This document shows positions 23,518-31,660 of a stretch of 35,506 nucleotides of DNA, piece by piece. The stretch comes from an uncultured Lachnospiraceae bacterium (GTDB taxonomy: Bacteria > Bacillota > Clostridia > Lachnospirales > Lachnospiraceae). The position numbers and the translations under genes are program-made. The stretch covers positions 1 through 35,506 of the forward strand of contig CALDLG010000180.1 of assembly GCA_937910785.1 (NCBI GenBank). The letters are read 5' to 3'. The notes below the pieces were generated by a model. The model worked only from the letters and a program-made list of their open reading frames with translations, searched no databases and had not been told where the DNA came from. Position 1 is the stretch's first letter. The number at the start of each line of letters is the position of its first letter.

Positions 23518-23998
23518 CATTATGTATGCGGCATTCCAGAGACGCCGCTAACGTATCGAAACTGCCGGAATAAATAATGTCCAGAAGACTGCTCAGGCTG
23601 AGCAGGGACTTTTTGAGGGTATCTTCGGAAATGAGATTTTCATTCAGAGCGGTGACCAGTTCATCCACATCCACGACCTTTACGAAGCCGTCGGGATAGA
23701 TGATGACATCGACAAGCAGGTCCGTGAAAACATAGGTGTTTGTTTCGGACCGGTAATCGTGTTCTACAATATCACAATACCAGTAGAGCAGGGAATTGTC
23801 TTCCCTGTAGAATTTACTGATCTTACAGCCTTTTTTCAGGAAGTAGCAGGAATAGCCGTGATGGAGATCTTTTCTTGGCTTCAGAGAATGCCAGGCGGTT
23901 ACGATGGTCTCCTCATCCTGATATAAGATTCGATCGTCCTTTAACAAAATACATTCCTCCGGAATAATTCTCTTGCGGTATAAAACGGGAGCTGGCAT
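23513..23998 (-). CDS. DUF402 domain protein
   Basis: A 161-residue cytoplasmic protein of the DUF402 family. The core is recognisable as WYCDIVEHDY, then VFTDLLVDVIIYPDGFVKVVDVDEL, with the conserved acidic residues expected to hold metal. Characterised relatives (NtdP, FomD) are metal-dependent nucleotide or CMP-ester phosphohydrolases, so a phosphatase activity on nucleotides is inferred. A C-terminal helix of about 40 residues follows. The ATG at 23998 has AGGAGG 4-5 bases upstream on the minus strand. It is transcribed divergently from the atp operon, with a 176-base gap between the two starts. Confidence 0.85.
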   Translation of the reverse strand: MPAPVLYRKRIIPEECILLKDDRILYQDEETIVTAWHSLKPRKDLHHGYSCYFLKKGCKISKFYREDNSLLYWYCDIVEHDYRSETNTYVFTDLLVDVIIYPDGFVKVVDVDELVTALNENLISEDTLKKSLLSLSSLLDIIYSGSFDTLAASLECRIHNE

Positions 23999-24113
23999 AA
24001 GACCTCCTGAACTGCTGCAGCGTGCAGCGGCATGCTGTGAAAGGGTATAATAAAAAAGTACACTGTCGGGAGGGAAAAGTCAACGGAAATTTGGCGGATG
24101 TTTACAATTATAC

Positions 24114-24142
24114 TGGACATTACGGCAAAAAATGGGTATAAT
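24114..24142 (+). promoter_or_regulatory. Predicted sigma-A promoter of the atp operon
   Basis: TGGACA (24114-24119), 17 bases, TATAAT (24137-24142). Transcription would start near 24149, about 26 bases before the GTG of the first gene. Confidence 0.75.
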
Positions 24143-24174
24143 CTATCCTATGGTTAGTATGAAGGGGAAAAGCT

Positions 24175-24462
24175 GTGAAATATAATCGTAATGTCTATCA
24201 TTCACTCATGATGATCAGCCAGTTCGGCATCAATATGCTTGTTCCCATTTTCCTATGCTCTTTTATCGGAATTACGGTCGATAAAAGGTGTGGGACTTCT
24301 TTTTGGGTAGTAGTCCTGTTTTTCATAGGGGCGGCGGCCGGTTTCAGGAATGTGTACCGGTTTGCGAAAAAGATCTATGAAAGACCGGCGGAAACGCGAA
24401 AACACAGGAAAGGCAATCGGAAAGAAATACAGGATGGAGAAGCGCAGGAAGATAAAAATTGA
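24175..24462 (+). CDS. AtpZ/AtpI-family small membrane protein at the head of the atp operon
   Basis: A 95-residue protein with two hydrophobic segments (about residues 17-36 and 42-60) and a basic, then acidic, tail. The FGINMLVPIFLCSFIGITVDKRCGTSFWVVVLFFIGAAAGFRNVYR core matches the small first-gene product of many atp operons (AtpZ, PF09527-like). These proteins have been linked to ring assembly or to magnesium or calcium handling. The start is a GTG at 24175 with GAAGGGG about 8 bases upstream. It overlaps the next gene by 29 bases. Confidence 0.8.
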   Translation: MKYNRNVYHSLMMISQFGINMLVPIFLCSFIGITVDKRCGTSFWVVVLFFIGAAAGFRNVYRFAKKIYERPAETRKHRKGNRKEIQDGEAQEDKN

Positions 24463-24835
24463 TGCAACGCTGTTTGATCTGTGTCTGGGTATTTTTCTTT
24501 ATGGTATCATATGCCAGATTATCGTTTTGTTTTTTTCCCGAAAACCGGAATACAGCATCGGACTCTGGATCGGAGATATTCTCGCGATTGCGGGTTCCGT
24601 TCATATGTGGTGGACGATTAACAGAAGTCTGGATATGGCGTCTAAAGACGCGTCCAAAACGGTCGGGACGCAGTATCTTCTCCGGTATTTTCTGCTGGTC
24701 GTAGTAATGGCTTTGCTTGCGGTAAGCGGGTTTGCCAATCCGCTTTTGGCCTTTTTAGGCTATATGGGAATGAAGGTATCTGCTTATATGCAGCCTTTTA
24801 CCCGCAAGATCAGTTCCAGGTTTTTTAAAATATGA
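24434..24835 (+). CDS. atpI: ATP synthase subunit I-like protein
   Basis: A 133-residue membrane protein with about four hydrophobic segments, placed between the AtpZ-like gene and atpB. This is the usual position of AtpI, an assembly factor for the c ring. Sequence similarity in AtpI is weak by nature, so position is the main argument. I take the ATG at 24434 (MEKRRKIKID) because it directly precedes the first conserved hydrophobic segment. Starts further upstream would add a highly basic extension lying fully within the previous gene. A GGAAAG about 9 bases ahead could serve as the ribosome-binding site. Confidence 0.7.
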   Translation: MEKRRKIKIDATLFDLCLGIFLYGIICQIIVLFFSRKPEYSIGLWIGDILAIAGSVHMWWTINRSLDMASKDASKTVGTQYLLRYFLLVVVMALLAVSGFANPLLAFLGYMGMKVSAYMQPFTRKISSRFFKI

Positions 24836-24873
24836 CAGGTACATGTAAAATACGTTGATAAGGAGGTGAGAAT

Positions 24874-25599
24874 ATGGGACAGGGAATTCTGCTGTCCGGG
24901 GGAGCGGATATTGATTTTATGATACACGGTATCTTTTCGTATCAGCTCTTCGGGCAGACAGTCTGGATCACGACGACACATGTCTGTGTTCTGATCGTCA
25001 TGCTTGTGATCATCGGATTCTGCTTTGCGGCCAACAGGGCCGTTAAACACGCATCTGAGGTGCCGGGAACTTTCCAGAATATCGCGGAAATGGTCGTGGA
25101 AATGCTGGACAATATGATTGGCGGCGTTATGGGTAAATTTTCTCCCCAGTTCCGCAATTATATCGGGACCATTTTTATCTTTATCCTTTTAAGCAATATT
25201 TCCGGTCTGTTCGGATTGAGGCCGCCTACTGCGGACTATGGCGTGACGCTGCCGCTCGGTATCATGACATTTACGCTGATTCATTTCAACAAGTTCAGAT
25301 ACCAGAAGGTAAAAGGCGTTATTGCGGGCCTGTGTGATCCGTGGCCGATCTGGGCGCCCATTAACGTGATAGGTGATGTTGCGGTGCCGATATCTTTATC
25401 GCTGCGTCTTTTCGCGAACGTTCTGTCGGGTACGGTAATGATGGCGCTTATTTACGGATTGCTGTCGAAGATCGCGATTATATGGCCGGCGGCGCTTCAT
25501 GTTTATTTTGATTTGTTCTCCGGAGCAATTCAGACGTATGTATTCTGTATGTTGACGATGACGTATATTACGGATGCCTGCACAACGTCGGAAGATTAA
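24874..25599 (+). CDS. atpB: F-type ATPase subunit a
   Basis: A 241-residue membrane subunit that forms the ion half-channels against the c ring. It has five or six membrane segments. The essential arginine is R178 in SLSLRLFANVLSG, and the C-terminal HVYFDLFSGAIQTYVFCMLT helix is typical. AAGGAGGTGAG stands right before the ATG. The c subunit downstream carries sodium-type residues, so this channel probably conducts sodium. A 116-base gap with a small hairpin separates it from atpE. Confidence 0.95.
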   Translation: MGQGILLSGGADIDFMIHGIFSYQLFGQTVWITTTHVCVLIVMLVIIGFCFAANRAVKHASEVPGTFQNIAEMVVEMLDNMIGGVMGKFSPQFRNYIGTIFIFILLSNISGLFGLRPPTADYGVTLPLGIMTFTLIHFNKFRYQKVKGVIAGLCDPWPIWAPINVIGDVAVPISLSLRLFANVLSGTVMMALIYGLLSKIAIIWPAALHVYFDLFSGAIQTYVFCMLTMTYITDACTTSED

Positions 25600-25676
25600 G
25601 CCGGAAGTCAGAGACTTTTGACTGCGGGTTTGTATATGCAGACATCGTGGACTGAGAGATGATTTATGTTTATTTA

Positions 25677-25692
25677 ACCTGAAAAATCAGGT
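25677..25692 (+). promoter_or_regulatory. Small hairpin ahead of atpE
   Basis: ACCTGA (25677-25682), loop AAAA, TCAGGT (25687-25692), 7 bases before the AAGGAGG site of atpE. The flanks TTTATTTA and AACTAAT are AT-rich. It may improve translation of the highly needed c subunit. Confidence 0.5.
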
Positions 25693-25715
25693 AACTAATA
25701 AGGAGGAAATGAAAA

Positions 25716-25970
25716 ATGGAATTTAACACTAATTTTATCTTGGGATGTTCGGCAATTGGAGCAGGTCTTGCGGTTATCGCAGGTATCGGACCTGGTGTTG
25801 GGCAGGGTATTGCGGCAGGACACGCGGCGGCGGCTGTCGGCAGAAATCCGGGTGCAAAATCCGATGTTACTTCTACGATGTTATTGGGTCAGGCGGTTGC
25901 CGAGACGACAGGTCTGTATGGTCTGCTTATCGCAATGCTGCTGTTATTCGTAAAACCTCTTGTACCTTAA
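25716..25970 (+). CDS. atpE: F-type ATPase subunit c, sodium-type
   Basis: An 84-residue hairpin of two membrane helices that forms the rotor ring. The ion-carrying carboxylate is E63. The residues Q30 (GPGVGQG), V61, E63, T64, T65 and Y68 line up with Q32, V63, E65, S66, T67 and Y70 of the Ilyobacter tartaricus sodium ring, with the same spacing. Sodium rather than proton coupling is therefore predicted. The polar loop holds the expected R43-N44-P45. The strong site AAGGAGG lies 9 bases before the ATG, as expected for a subunit needed in many copies. Confidence 0.96.
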   Translation: MEFNTNFILGCSAIGAGLAVIAGIGPGVGQGIAAGHAAAAVGRNPGAKSDVTSTMLLGQAVAETTGLYGLLIAMLLLFVKPLVP

Positions 25971-26010
25971 ATTCTCTGCAAAATAAAAAGGGAGAAAGGA
26001 GGCTAAGGGC

Positions 26011-26574
26011 TTGAATACGATAATAAGCACGAATCTGGTACTGGCGTCGGCGGAAATGACACCGAGACTGTTTGATCTGGACTTTCAGCTTCTCCATGAC
26101 GCAGTATTGATGATTATCGCTGTATTTGCATTGTTCCTGATTGCATCGCATATGTTATTTAATCCGGTCAGAACGATGCTCCAGAAGCGGCAGGATAAAA
26201 TCAAGGGAGAGCTTGAGAATGCCGCAAAGGATATGGCGGAAGCGAAAGACTTAAAAGCCGAGTATGAGACCAGACTGAAAGAGATAGATAAAGAAGCGGA
26301 AAACATTCTTGGCGAAGCGCGCAGGAAAGCATTGGCGAATGAGAATAAGATTGTGGCGCAGGCGAAGGAAGAAGCAGCCAGAATTATCGAAAGAGCGAAT
26401 GTGGAAGCCGAACTCGAAAAGAAGAAAGCGGCTGATGAAGTGAAGCGTGAAATGGTGGTATTGGCATCTTTGATGGCAGGAAAGGTTGTAAGCGCGGCGA
26501 TTGATACGACTGTGCAGGACAGTCTGATCGAGGAAACGCTGAAAGAAATGGGTGACAGCACATGGCTAAGCTAA
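26011..26574 (+). CDS. atpF: F-type ATPase subunit b
   Basis: A 187-residue peripheral stalk subunit: one N-terminal membrane helix (about residues 29-50), then a long charged helix rich in A, E and K that dimerises and reaches subunit delta. The start appears to be TTG at 26011: AAAGGAGG at 25995-26002 is 8 bases ahead, while the first ATG (26056) has no comparable site. Only one b gene is seen, so the stalk is a homodimer. Its end overlaps atpH by 13 bases. Confidence 0.93.
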   Translation: MNTIISTNLVLASAEMTPRLFDLDFQLLHDAVLMIIAVFALFLIASHMLFNPVRTMLQKRQDKIKGELENAAKDMAEAKDLKAEYETRLKEIDKEAENILGEARRKALANENKIVAQAKEEAARIIERANVEAELEKKKAADEVKREMVVLASLMAGKVVSAAIDTTVQDSLIEETLKEMGDSTWLS

Positions 26575-27107
26575 TTTCAAAAACATACGGCGATGCGCTG
26601 TTCGAGCTTGCAGTAGAAGAAAACAAGGTGGATGACCTGCTGGAAGAGATTGGTCAGCTTCAGAAGATTTTGAAGGAAAATGACGATTTCGGAAGACTGA
26701 TGACGCATCCGAAGATCAATAAGGATGAAAAGATCAGGGTTGTCAGGGATGTTTTTAAGAACCGGATTTCCGATGAGCTGCTTGGTTTTCTGACGATAAT
26801 TATTTCCAAAGACCGTTATCAGGAGATAAACGGCATTCTGGATTATTTCCTTACGGAAGTCAAGAAGTATAAAGGAATCGGAGTCGCTACTGTGACAACA
26901 GCCATTCCCCTGAGGGCCGAGCAGTGCAGGAAAGTGGAACAGAAGCTGCTCGATACAACGGACTATAAGTCTATGGAGATTCATTATGAGCAGGATGCTG
27001 CTTTGATCGGCGGTATGGTGATCCGTATCGGTGACAGAGTTGTAGACAGCAGCATCAGCACGAAATTAAACGAGCTTCAGAAGGAATTGCTGAAAGTTCA
27101 AATATAA
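26562..27107 (+). CDS. atpH: F-type ATPase subunit delta
   Basis: A 181-residue subunit linking the b stalk to the top of the alpha/beta hexamer. It begins AKLISKTYGDALFELAVEENK, the usual six-helix N-terminal domain. It ends with the conserved GGMVIRIGDRVVDSSISTKLNELQKEL. The ATG lies within the end of atpF, so the two are translationally coupled. Length is normal for the family. Confidence 0.95.
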   Translation: MAKLISKTYGDALFELAVEENKVDDLLEEIGQLQKILKENDDFGRLMTHPKINKDEKIRVVRDVFKNRISDELLGFLTIIISKDRYQEINGILDYFLTEVKKYKGIGVATVTTAIPLRAEQCRKVEQKLLDTTDYKSMEIHYEQDAALIGGMVIRIGDRVVDSSISTKLNELQKELLKVQI

Positions 27108-27116
27108 TGCCGCAGG

Positions 27117-27130
27117 CAGGCGACAGCCTG
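27117..27130 (+). promoter_or_regulatory. Small hairpin ahead of atpA
   Basis: CAGGC (27117-27121), loop GACA, GCCTG (27126-27130), in the 55-base gap between atpH and atpA. It is short and could be chance. Confidence 0.35.
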
Positions 27131-27162
27131 AGGTGAAATTTAAAAAGAAAGGTGCGAATGAC

Positions 27163-28668
27163 ATGAATTTAAGACCAGAAGAAATAAGTTCAGTCATTAA
27201 AGAGCAAATCAAGAGATATTCCTCTGCGCTGGAAGTATCGGATGTCGGTACGGTTATTCAGGTTGCAGACGGTATTGCCCGTGTACACGGACTTGAAAAC
27301 GCGATGCAGGGCGAGCTGTTGGAGTTCCCCGGCGACGTTTACGGCATGGTGCTTAACCTGGAAGAGGACAATGTCGGCGCTGTACTTCTCGGAAGCCAGC
27401 ACAATATCAACGAAGGCGATATTGTAAAGACGACAGGCAGGGTTGTGGAAGTACCGGTCGGTGACTGCATGCTTGGCCGCGTTATCAACGCTCTTGGAAT
27501 GCCCATTGATGGCAAAGGGCCGATTCAGACTGACAAATATCGTAAGATTGAAAGAGTTGCATCCGGTGTTATCACAAGAAAATCCGTTGATACGCCGTTA
27601 CAGACAGGTATTAAGGCAATCGACTCCATGGTTCCGATCGGAAGGGGCCAGAGAGAGCTGATTATCGGTGACAGACAGACCGGTAAAACGGCGATTGCGA
27701 TTGATACGATTATTAATCAGAAGGGACAGGGCGTAAAATGTATTTATGTGGCGATCGGCCAGAAAGCGTCCACGGTTGCTTCTATTGTAAAGACACTGAA
27801 TGAGTTCGGTGCGATGAGCTATACGACCGTAGTTGCGGCTTCGGCGAGTGAGCTTGCGCCGTTACAGTACATCGCGCCCTATTCCGGCTGTGCGATTGGT
27901 GAAGAGTGGATGGAGAACGGAGAAGACGTTCTCGTTGTATATGATGATTTGAGTAAGCATGCCGTAGCTTACCGTACACTCTCTTTGCTCTTAAGAAGAC
28001 CGCCGGGACGTGAAGCATATCCGGGTGATGTTTTCTACCTGCATTCAAGACTGTTGGAGCGTGCGGCAAGAATGAGTGACGAGTACGGCGGAGGTTCCCT
28101 GACAGCGCTTCCGATTATCGAGACGCAGGCGGGCGACGTATCGGCTTATATTCCGACGAATGTTATCTCCATTACAGACGGCCAGATTTATCTGGAGACC
28201 GAAATGTTCAATTCCGGTTTCAGACCTGCGGTGAATGCCGGTCTTTCCGTATCCCGTGTAGGTGGTGCGGCACAGATTAAGGCGATGAAGAAAATTGCAG
28301 CGCCTATCCGTGTAGAGCTGGCACAATATCGTGAGCTTGCCGCTTTCTCACAGTTTGGTTCCGAGCTGGATGCGGATACGAAGGAGAAGCTGGCGCAGGG
28401 TGAAAGAATTAAAGAGATTCTGAAACAGCCTCAGTATAAACCGATGCCGGTACAGTATCAGGTAATTATCATTTTCGCGGCGACCAATAAATATCTGTTG
28501 GATGTTCCGGTAGAAGATATTACCCGGTTTGAGACGGAGCTTTTCGAGTTCCTGGATACGAAATATCCTGAAATTCCAGGTTCTATCGCGAAAGAAAAGG
28601 TTATTTCCGAAGAGATCGAGGGTAAACTCAGAAAAGCGATCGAGGAATGCAAGGCGCAGTTCAAATAA
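27163..28668 (+). CDS. atpA: F-type ATPase subunit alpha
   Basis: A 501-residue non-catalytic nucleotide-binding subunit of the F1 hexamer. It begins MNLRPEEISSVIKEQIKRY, and the P-loop is GDRQTGKT near residues 169-176. The motif ALPIIETQAGDVSAYIPTNVISITDGQ and the segment SGFRPAVNAGLSVSRVGGAAQ contain the conserved arginine-finger region. The ATG at 27163 is preferred over the GTG at 27133 because it gives the normal family N-terminus and follows AAAGGTG. Length is standard. Confidence 0.97.
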   Translation: MNLRPEEISSVIKEQIKRYSSALEVSDVGTVIQVADGIARVHGLENAMQGELLEFPGDVYGMVLNLEEDNVGAVLLGSQHNINEGDIVKTTGRVVEVPVGDCMLGRVINALGMPIDGKGPIQTDKYRKIERVASGVITRKSVDTPLQTGIKAIDSMVPIGRGQRELIIGDRQTGKTAIAIDTIINQKGQGVKCIYVAIGQKASTVASIVKTLNEFGAMSYTTVVAASASELAPLQYIAPYSGCAIGEEWMENGEDVLVVYDDLSKHAVAYRTLSLLLRRPPGREAYPGDVFYLHSRLLERAARMSDEYGGGSLTALPIIETQAGDVSAYIPTNVISITDGQIYLETEMFNSGFRPAVNAGLSVSRVGGAAQIKAMKKIAAPIRVELAQYRELAAFSQFGSELDADTKEKLAQGERIKEILKQPQYKPMPVQYQVIIIFAATNKYLLDVPVEDITRFETELFEFLDTKYPEIPGSIAKEKVISEEIEGKLRKAIEECKAQFK

Positions 28669-28699
28669 AGTAGAGAAAAGTGGAAGGTAAGGTGATGCT

Positions 28700-29566
28700 A
28701 TGGCCTCAATGAGAGACATAAAAAGGCGTAAGGGCAGTATTCAGAGCACTCAGCAGATTACCAAAGCGATGAAACTTGTTTCTACTGTGAAACTGCAGAG
28801 GGCAAAGCAGCGTGCGGAGCAGTCCAAAGCATATTTTAACTGTATGTATGAGACGGTGACTTCGATGTTAGCCAAAACGGGAAACCTGAACCATCCCTAT
28901 CTGAACGGTGGAGACTCTGCCAAAAAGGCAGTTATCGTGATAACCTCTAACAGAGGGCTTGCAGGTGGTTATAATTCCAATATCGTGAAGCTCGTTACAC
29001 AGCAGAGCGGTTTCCGGAAAGAAGACCTGCGGATCTATGCGATCGGTAAAAAGGGAAAGGATGCTTTAAATCGACATGGCTATGAGATCGTGGAGGAAGA
29101 TTCCGATATTATGGAAGAGCCTCTCTATGTCGATGCGATGGCATTGAGCGCAAGGGTTCTGGAGTCTTACTCAAAAGGCGAGATCGGAGAAATTTATATC
29201 GCATACACCGCCTTTAAGAATACCGTAGTACATGAGCCGACGCTCTTAAAGCTTCTTCCGATTGATGCGGAGAAGAAGGAAAGCGCGGCACAGGAAAAGG
29301 AAAGCAAGGCGCTTATGAGCTTTGAACCGAACGATGACGAGGCGTTGGAAATGATCATTCCCAAGTATGTTACCAGTCTGATATATGGCGGTCTGATCGA
29401 AGCGGCGGCCAGTGAGAACGGTGCGAGAATGCAGGCAATGGATTCCGCGACAAGCAATGCCGAAGAAATGATAGATCATTTATCGCTGATGTATAACAGG
29501 GCAAGACAGGGCTCTATTACACAGGAATTGACGGAGATCATCGCAGGAGCAAACGCAATTTCCTGA
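28700..29566 (+). CDS. atpG: F-type ATPase subunit gamma
   Basis: A 288-residue central shaft subunit that turns inside the alpha/beta ring. The N-terminal helix is ASMRDIKRRKGSIQSTQQITKAMKLVSTVKLQ. The middle Rossmann-like domain contains ITSNRGLAGGYNSNI, and the C-terminal helix ends RARQGSITQELTEIIAGANAI; all are typical. The insertion around residues 195-215 is rich in E, K and A. GGAAGGTAAGGTG precedes the ATG. A perfect 10-base hairpin follows the stop, before atpD. Confidence 0.96.
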   Translation: MASMRDIKRRKGSIQSTQQITKAMKLVSTVKLQRAKQRAEQSKAYFNCMYETVTSMLAKTGNLNHPYLNGGDSAKKAVIVITSNRGLAGGYNSNIVKLVTQQSGFRKEDLRIYAIGKKGKDALNRHGYEIVEEDSDIMEEPLYVDAMALSARVLESYSKGEIGEIYIAYTAFKNTVVHEPTLLKLLPIDAEKKESAAQEKESKALMSFEPNDDEALEMIIPKYVTSLIYGGLIEAAASENGARMQAMDSATSNAEEMIDHLSLMYNRARQGSITQELTEIIAGANAIS

Positions 29567-29570
29567 CGGC

Positions 29571-29597
29571 CGGTTGAAAATCATCGGTTTTCAACCG
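29571..29597 (+). promoter_or_regulatory. Intercistronic hairpin between atpG and atpD
   Basis: CGGTTGAAAA (29571-29580) and TTTTCAACCG (29588-29597) are perfect 10-base arms around TCATCGG, starting 4 bases after the atpG stop. No T-run follows, and the operon clearly continues. It could stabilise or process the message or act as a partial terminator. The rest of the 123-base gap holds only the atpD leader. Confidence 0.7.
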
Positions 29598-29689
29598 CGA
29601 ATTTGTGCCTTTTGACAACAAATACAGCAGGTTTGGAAAGAGGCATGAATAATTGAAATAAAAACTGAAAATGCAGAAAGGAAAAGAAG

Positions 29690-31093
29690 ATGGCAGAAGT
29701 GAAAAATGGCGAAAGCCGTGGAAAACTTACCCAGATTATCGGTGCCGTACTCGACATTAAATTTGATGAAGGAAACTTGCCTGAAATTAACGATGCGATC
29801 AGGATTCCGTTAAAGGATGGTTCTGAATTGATTGTCGAAGTGTCACAGCATCTGGGTGACGATACAGTCAGATGTATCGCGATGGGTTCTACCGACGGAC
29901 TGGTCAGAGGCATGGAAGCAGTTTCGACAGGCGCTCCAATCAGTGTGCCGGTCGGTGAGAATACGTTAGGACGTATCTTTAATGTTCTGGGACAGCCGAT
30001 TGATAATATACCTGCTCCGACAGGGGTGACCTATGAGCCGATTCACAGAGCGGCGCCCAAGTTCGAGGAGCAGGCTACTGAGACAGAAATGCTGGAAACA
30101 GGTATTAAAGTCGTTGATCTTCTCTGCCCGTACCAGAAGGGCGGTAAGATCGGACTGTTCGGCGGTGCAGGCGTTGGTAAGACGGTTCTGATTCAGGAGC
30201 TGATCAGAAATATCGCAACGGAGCATGGCGGATATTCCGTATTCACCGGCGTTGGAGAGCGTACAAGAGAGGGTAACGACCTGTATTATGAAATGAAAGA
30301 ATCGGGCGTTATTGATAAAACAACGATGGTATTCGGACAGATGAACGAGCCGCCGGGAGCCAGAATGAGAGTCGGACTGACGGGTCTTACGATGGCGGAA
30401 TATTTCCGTGATAAGGGCGGAAAAGACGTACTGCTCTTTATCGACAATATTTTCCGATTCACGCAGGCGGGTTCCGAGGTATCCGCGCTACTCGGCCGTA
30501 TGCCTTCCGCAGTAGGTTATCAGCCTACTCTGCAGACGGAAATGGGCGCTCTGCAGGAGAGAATTACATCGACGAAGAACGGCTCCATCACATCCGTGCA
30601 GGCAGTTTACGTGCCGGCCGATGACCTGACGGACCCGGCGCCTGCGACGACGTTCGCGCATCTGGACGCAACGACGGTATTGTCCAGATCGATCGTGGAG
30701 CTCGGTATTTATCCGGCGGTAGATCCGCTTGAGTCCACATCAAGAATTCTTGATCCGAGAGTAGTCGGAGAAGAGCATTATCATGTAGCAAGAGGTGTGC
30801 AGGAAATCCTTCAGAAATACAAAGAATTACAGGATATTATTGCAATTCTCGGTATGGATGAACTTTCGGAGGAGGATAAGTTAGTCGTTTCCCGTGCGAG
30901 AAAGATTCAGAGATTTCTGTCACAGCCGTTCTTCGTGGCAGGACAGTTTACCGGTCTGGAAGGTAAATATGTGCCTATCGCGGAAACGATCAGAGGCTTT
31001 AAAGAGATACTGGAAGGGAAACATGATGAGATTCCTGAGAGCTATTTCCTGAATGCCGGAAGTATAGATGACGTACTTGCCCGTGTAAAATAA
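29690..31093 (+). CDS. atpD: F-type ATPase subunit beta
   Basis: A 467-residue catalytic subunit of F1. The P-loop is GGAGVGKT (158-165), followed by the catalytic Glu in GVGERTREGNDLY. Walker B is VLLFIDNIFRFTQAG, and the DELSEED-type lever appears as DELSEEDK. All are intact, so the enzyme should be active. The N-terminus carries an extra short charged stretch before KLTQIIGAVLDIKF. AAAGGAAAAGAAG precedes the ATG. Confidence 0.97.
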   Translation: MAEVKNGESRGKLTQIIGAVLDIKFDEGNLPEINDAIRIPLKDGSELIVEVSQHLGDDTVRCIAMGSTDGLVRGMEAVSTGAPISVPVGENTLGRIFNVLGQPIDNIPAPTGVTYEPIHRAAPKFEEQATETEMLETGIKVVDLLCPYQKGGKIGLFGGAGVGKTVLIQELIRNIATEHGGYSVFTGVGERTREGNDLYYEMKESGVIDKTTMVFGQMNEPPGARMRVGLTGLTMAEYFRDKGGKDVLLFIDNIFRFTQAGSEVSALLGRMPSAVGYQPTLQTEMGALQERITSTKNGSITSVQAVYVPADDLTDPAPATTFAHLDATTVLSRSIVELGIYPAVDPLESTSRILDPRVVGEEHYHVARGVQEILQKYKELQDIIAILGMDELSEEDKLVVSRARKIQRFLSQPFFVAGQFTGLEGKYVPIAETIRGFKEILEGKHDEIPESYFLNAGSIDDVLARVK

Positions 31094-31131
31094 GGCAGAC
31101 TCACAGGCTGAGAGAAAGGCAGGGGTAAAGT

Positions 31132-31545
31132 ATGGCTGAAAACGATAACAGATTCACATTAAAAGTAATTACGCCCGACAGGGTTTTTTACGAAGAAGAA
31201 GTTTCGATGGTCGAGTTCAATACGGTGGAAGGTGAAGTCGGGATTTATAAGAATCATATTCCGATGACGATGATCATTGCGCCGGGCATTCTCATGATCA
31301 CACAGGAGAATGAGACCAAAGAAGCGGCACTGCATGCGGGTTTTGCAGAGGTATTGCAGGATAAGGTGACGATTCTTGCGGAAATCATCGAATGGCCTGC
31401 GGAAATCGACTTAAAGCGCGCAGAAGAGGCGAAGGAACGTGCGGAGAACCGAATCAGGGAGCATGCTCCGGGAACGGATATGAAACGCGCCGAAATGTCA
31501 TTAAAGCGCGCGGTTGCAAGAATTACTGCAATTAATGATCAATAA
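31132..31545 (+). CDS. atpC: F-type ATPase subunit epsilon
   Basis: A 137-residue subunit with an N-terminal beta sandwich (FTLKVITPDRVFYEEEVSMVEFNTVEGEVGIYKNHIPM) and a C-terminal helical hairpin that can inhibit ATP hydrolysis. It is the last gene of the operon and is followed by a strong hairpin. GGCAGGGG about 6 bases ahead supports the ATG. Confidence 0.95.
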   Translation: MAENDNRFTLKVITPDRVFYEEEVSMVEFNTVEGEVGIYKNHIPMTMIIAPGILMITQENETKEAALHAGFAEVLQDKVTILAEIIEWPAEIDLKRAEEAKERAENRIREHAPGTDMKRAEMSLKRAVARITAINDQ

Positions 31546-31552
31546 TGTCACG

Positions 31553-31590
31553 ATAGGACAGGCGGATGCCTGTCCTATTATATATTATTG
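31553..31590 (+). terminator. Terminator of the atp operon
   Basis: ATAGGACAGGC (31553-31563) pairs perfectly with GCCTGTCCTAT (31568-31578) around GGAT, followed by an AT-rich tail TATATATTATTG. The tail is not a pure T-run, so termination may be partial. Confidence 0.8.
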
Positions 31591-31617
31591 AACAAAGCTG
31601 TCGGATGTGCATATGAT
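31588..31617 (+). promoter_or_regulatory. Predicted promoter of the small unknown gene
   Basis: TTGAAC (31588-31593), 18 bases, TATGAT (31612-31617), directly after the atp terminator. Confidence 0.5.
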
Positions 31618-31660
31618 AAAATAAATCAGATCACAGGTTGAGCAAGAATGGGGGATTAAG

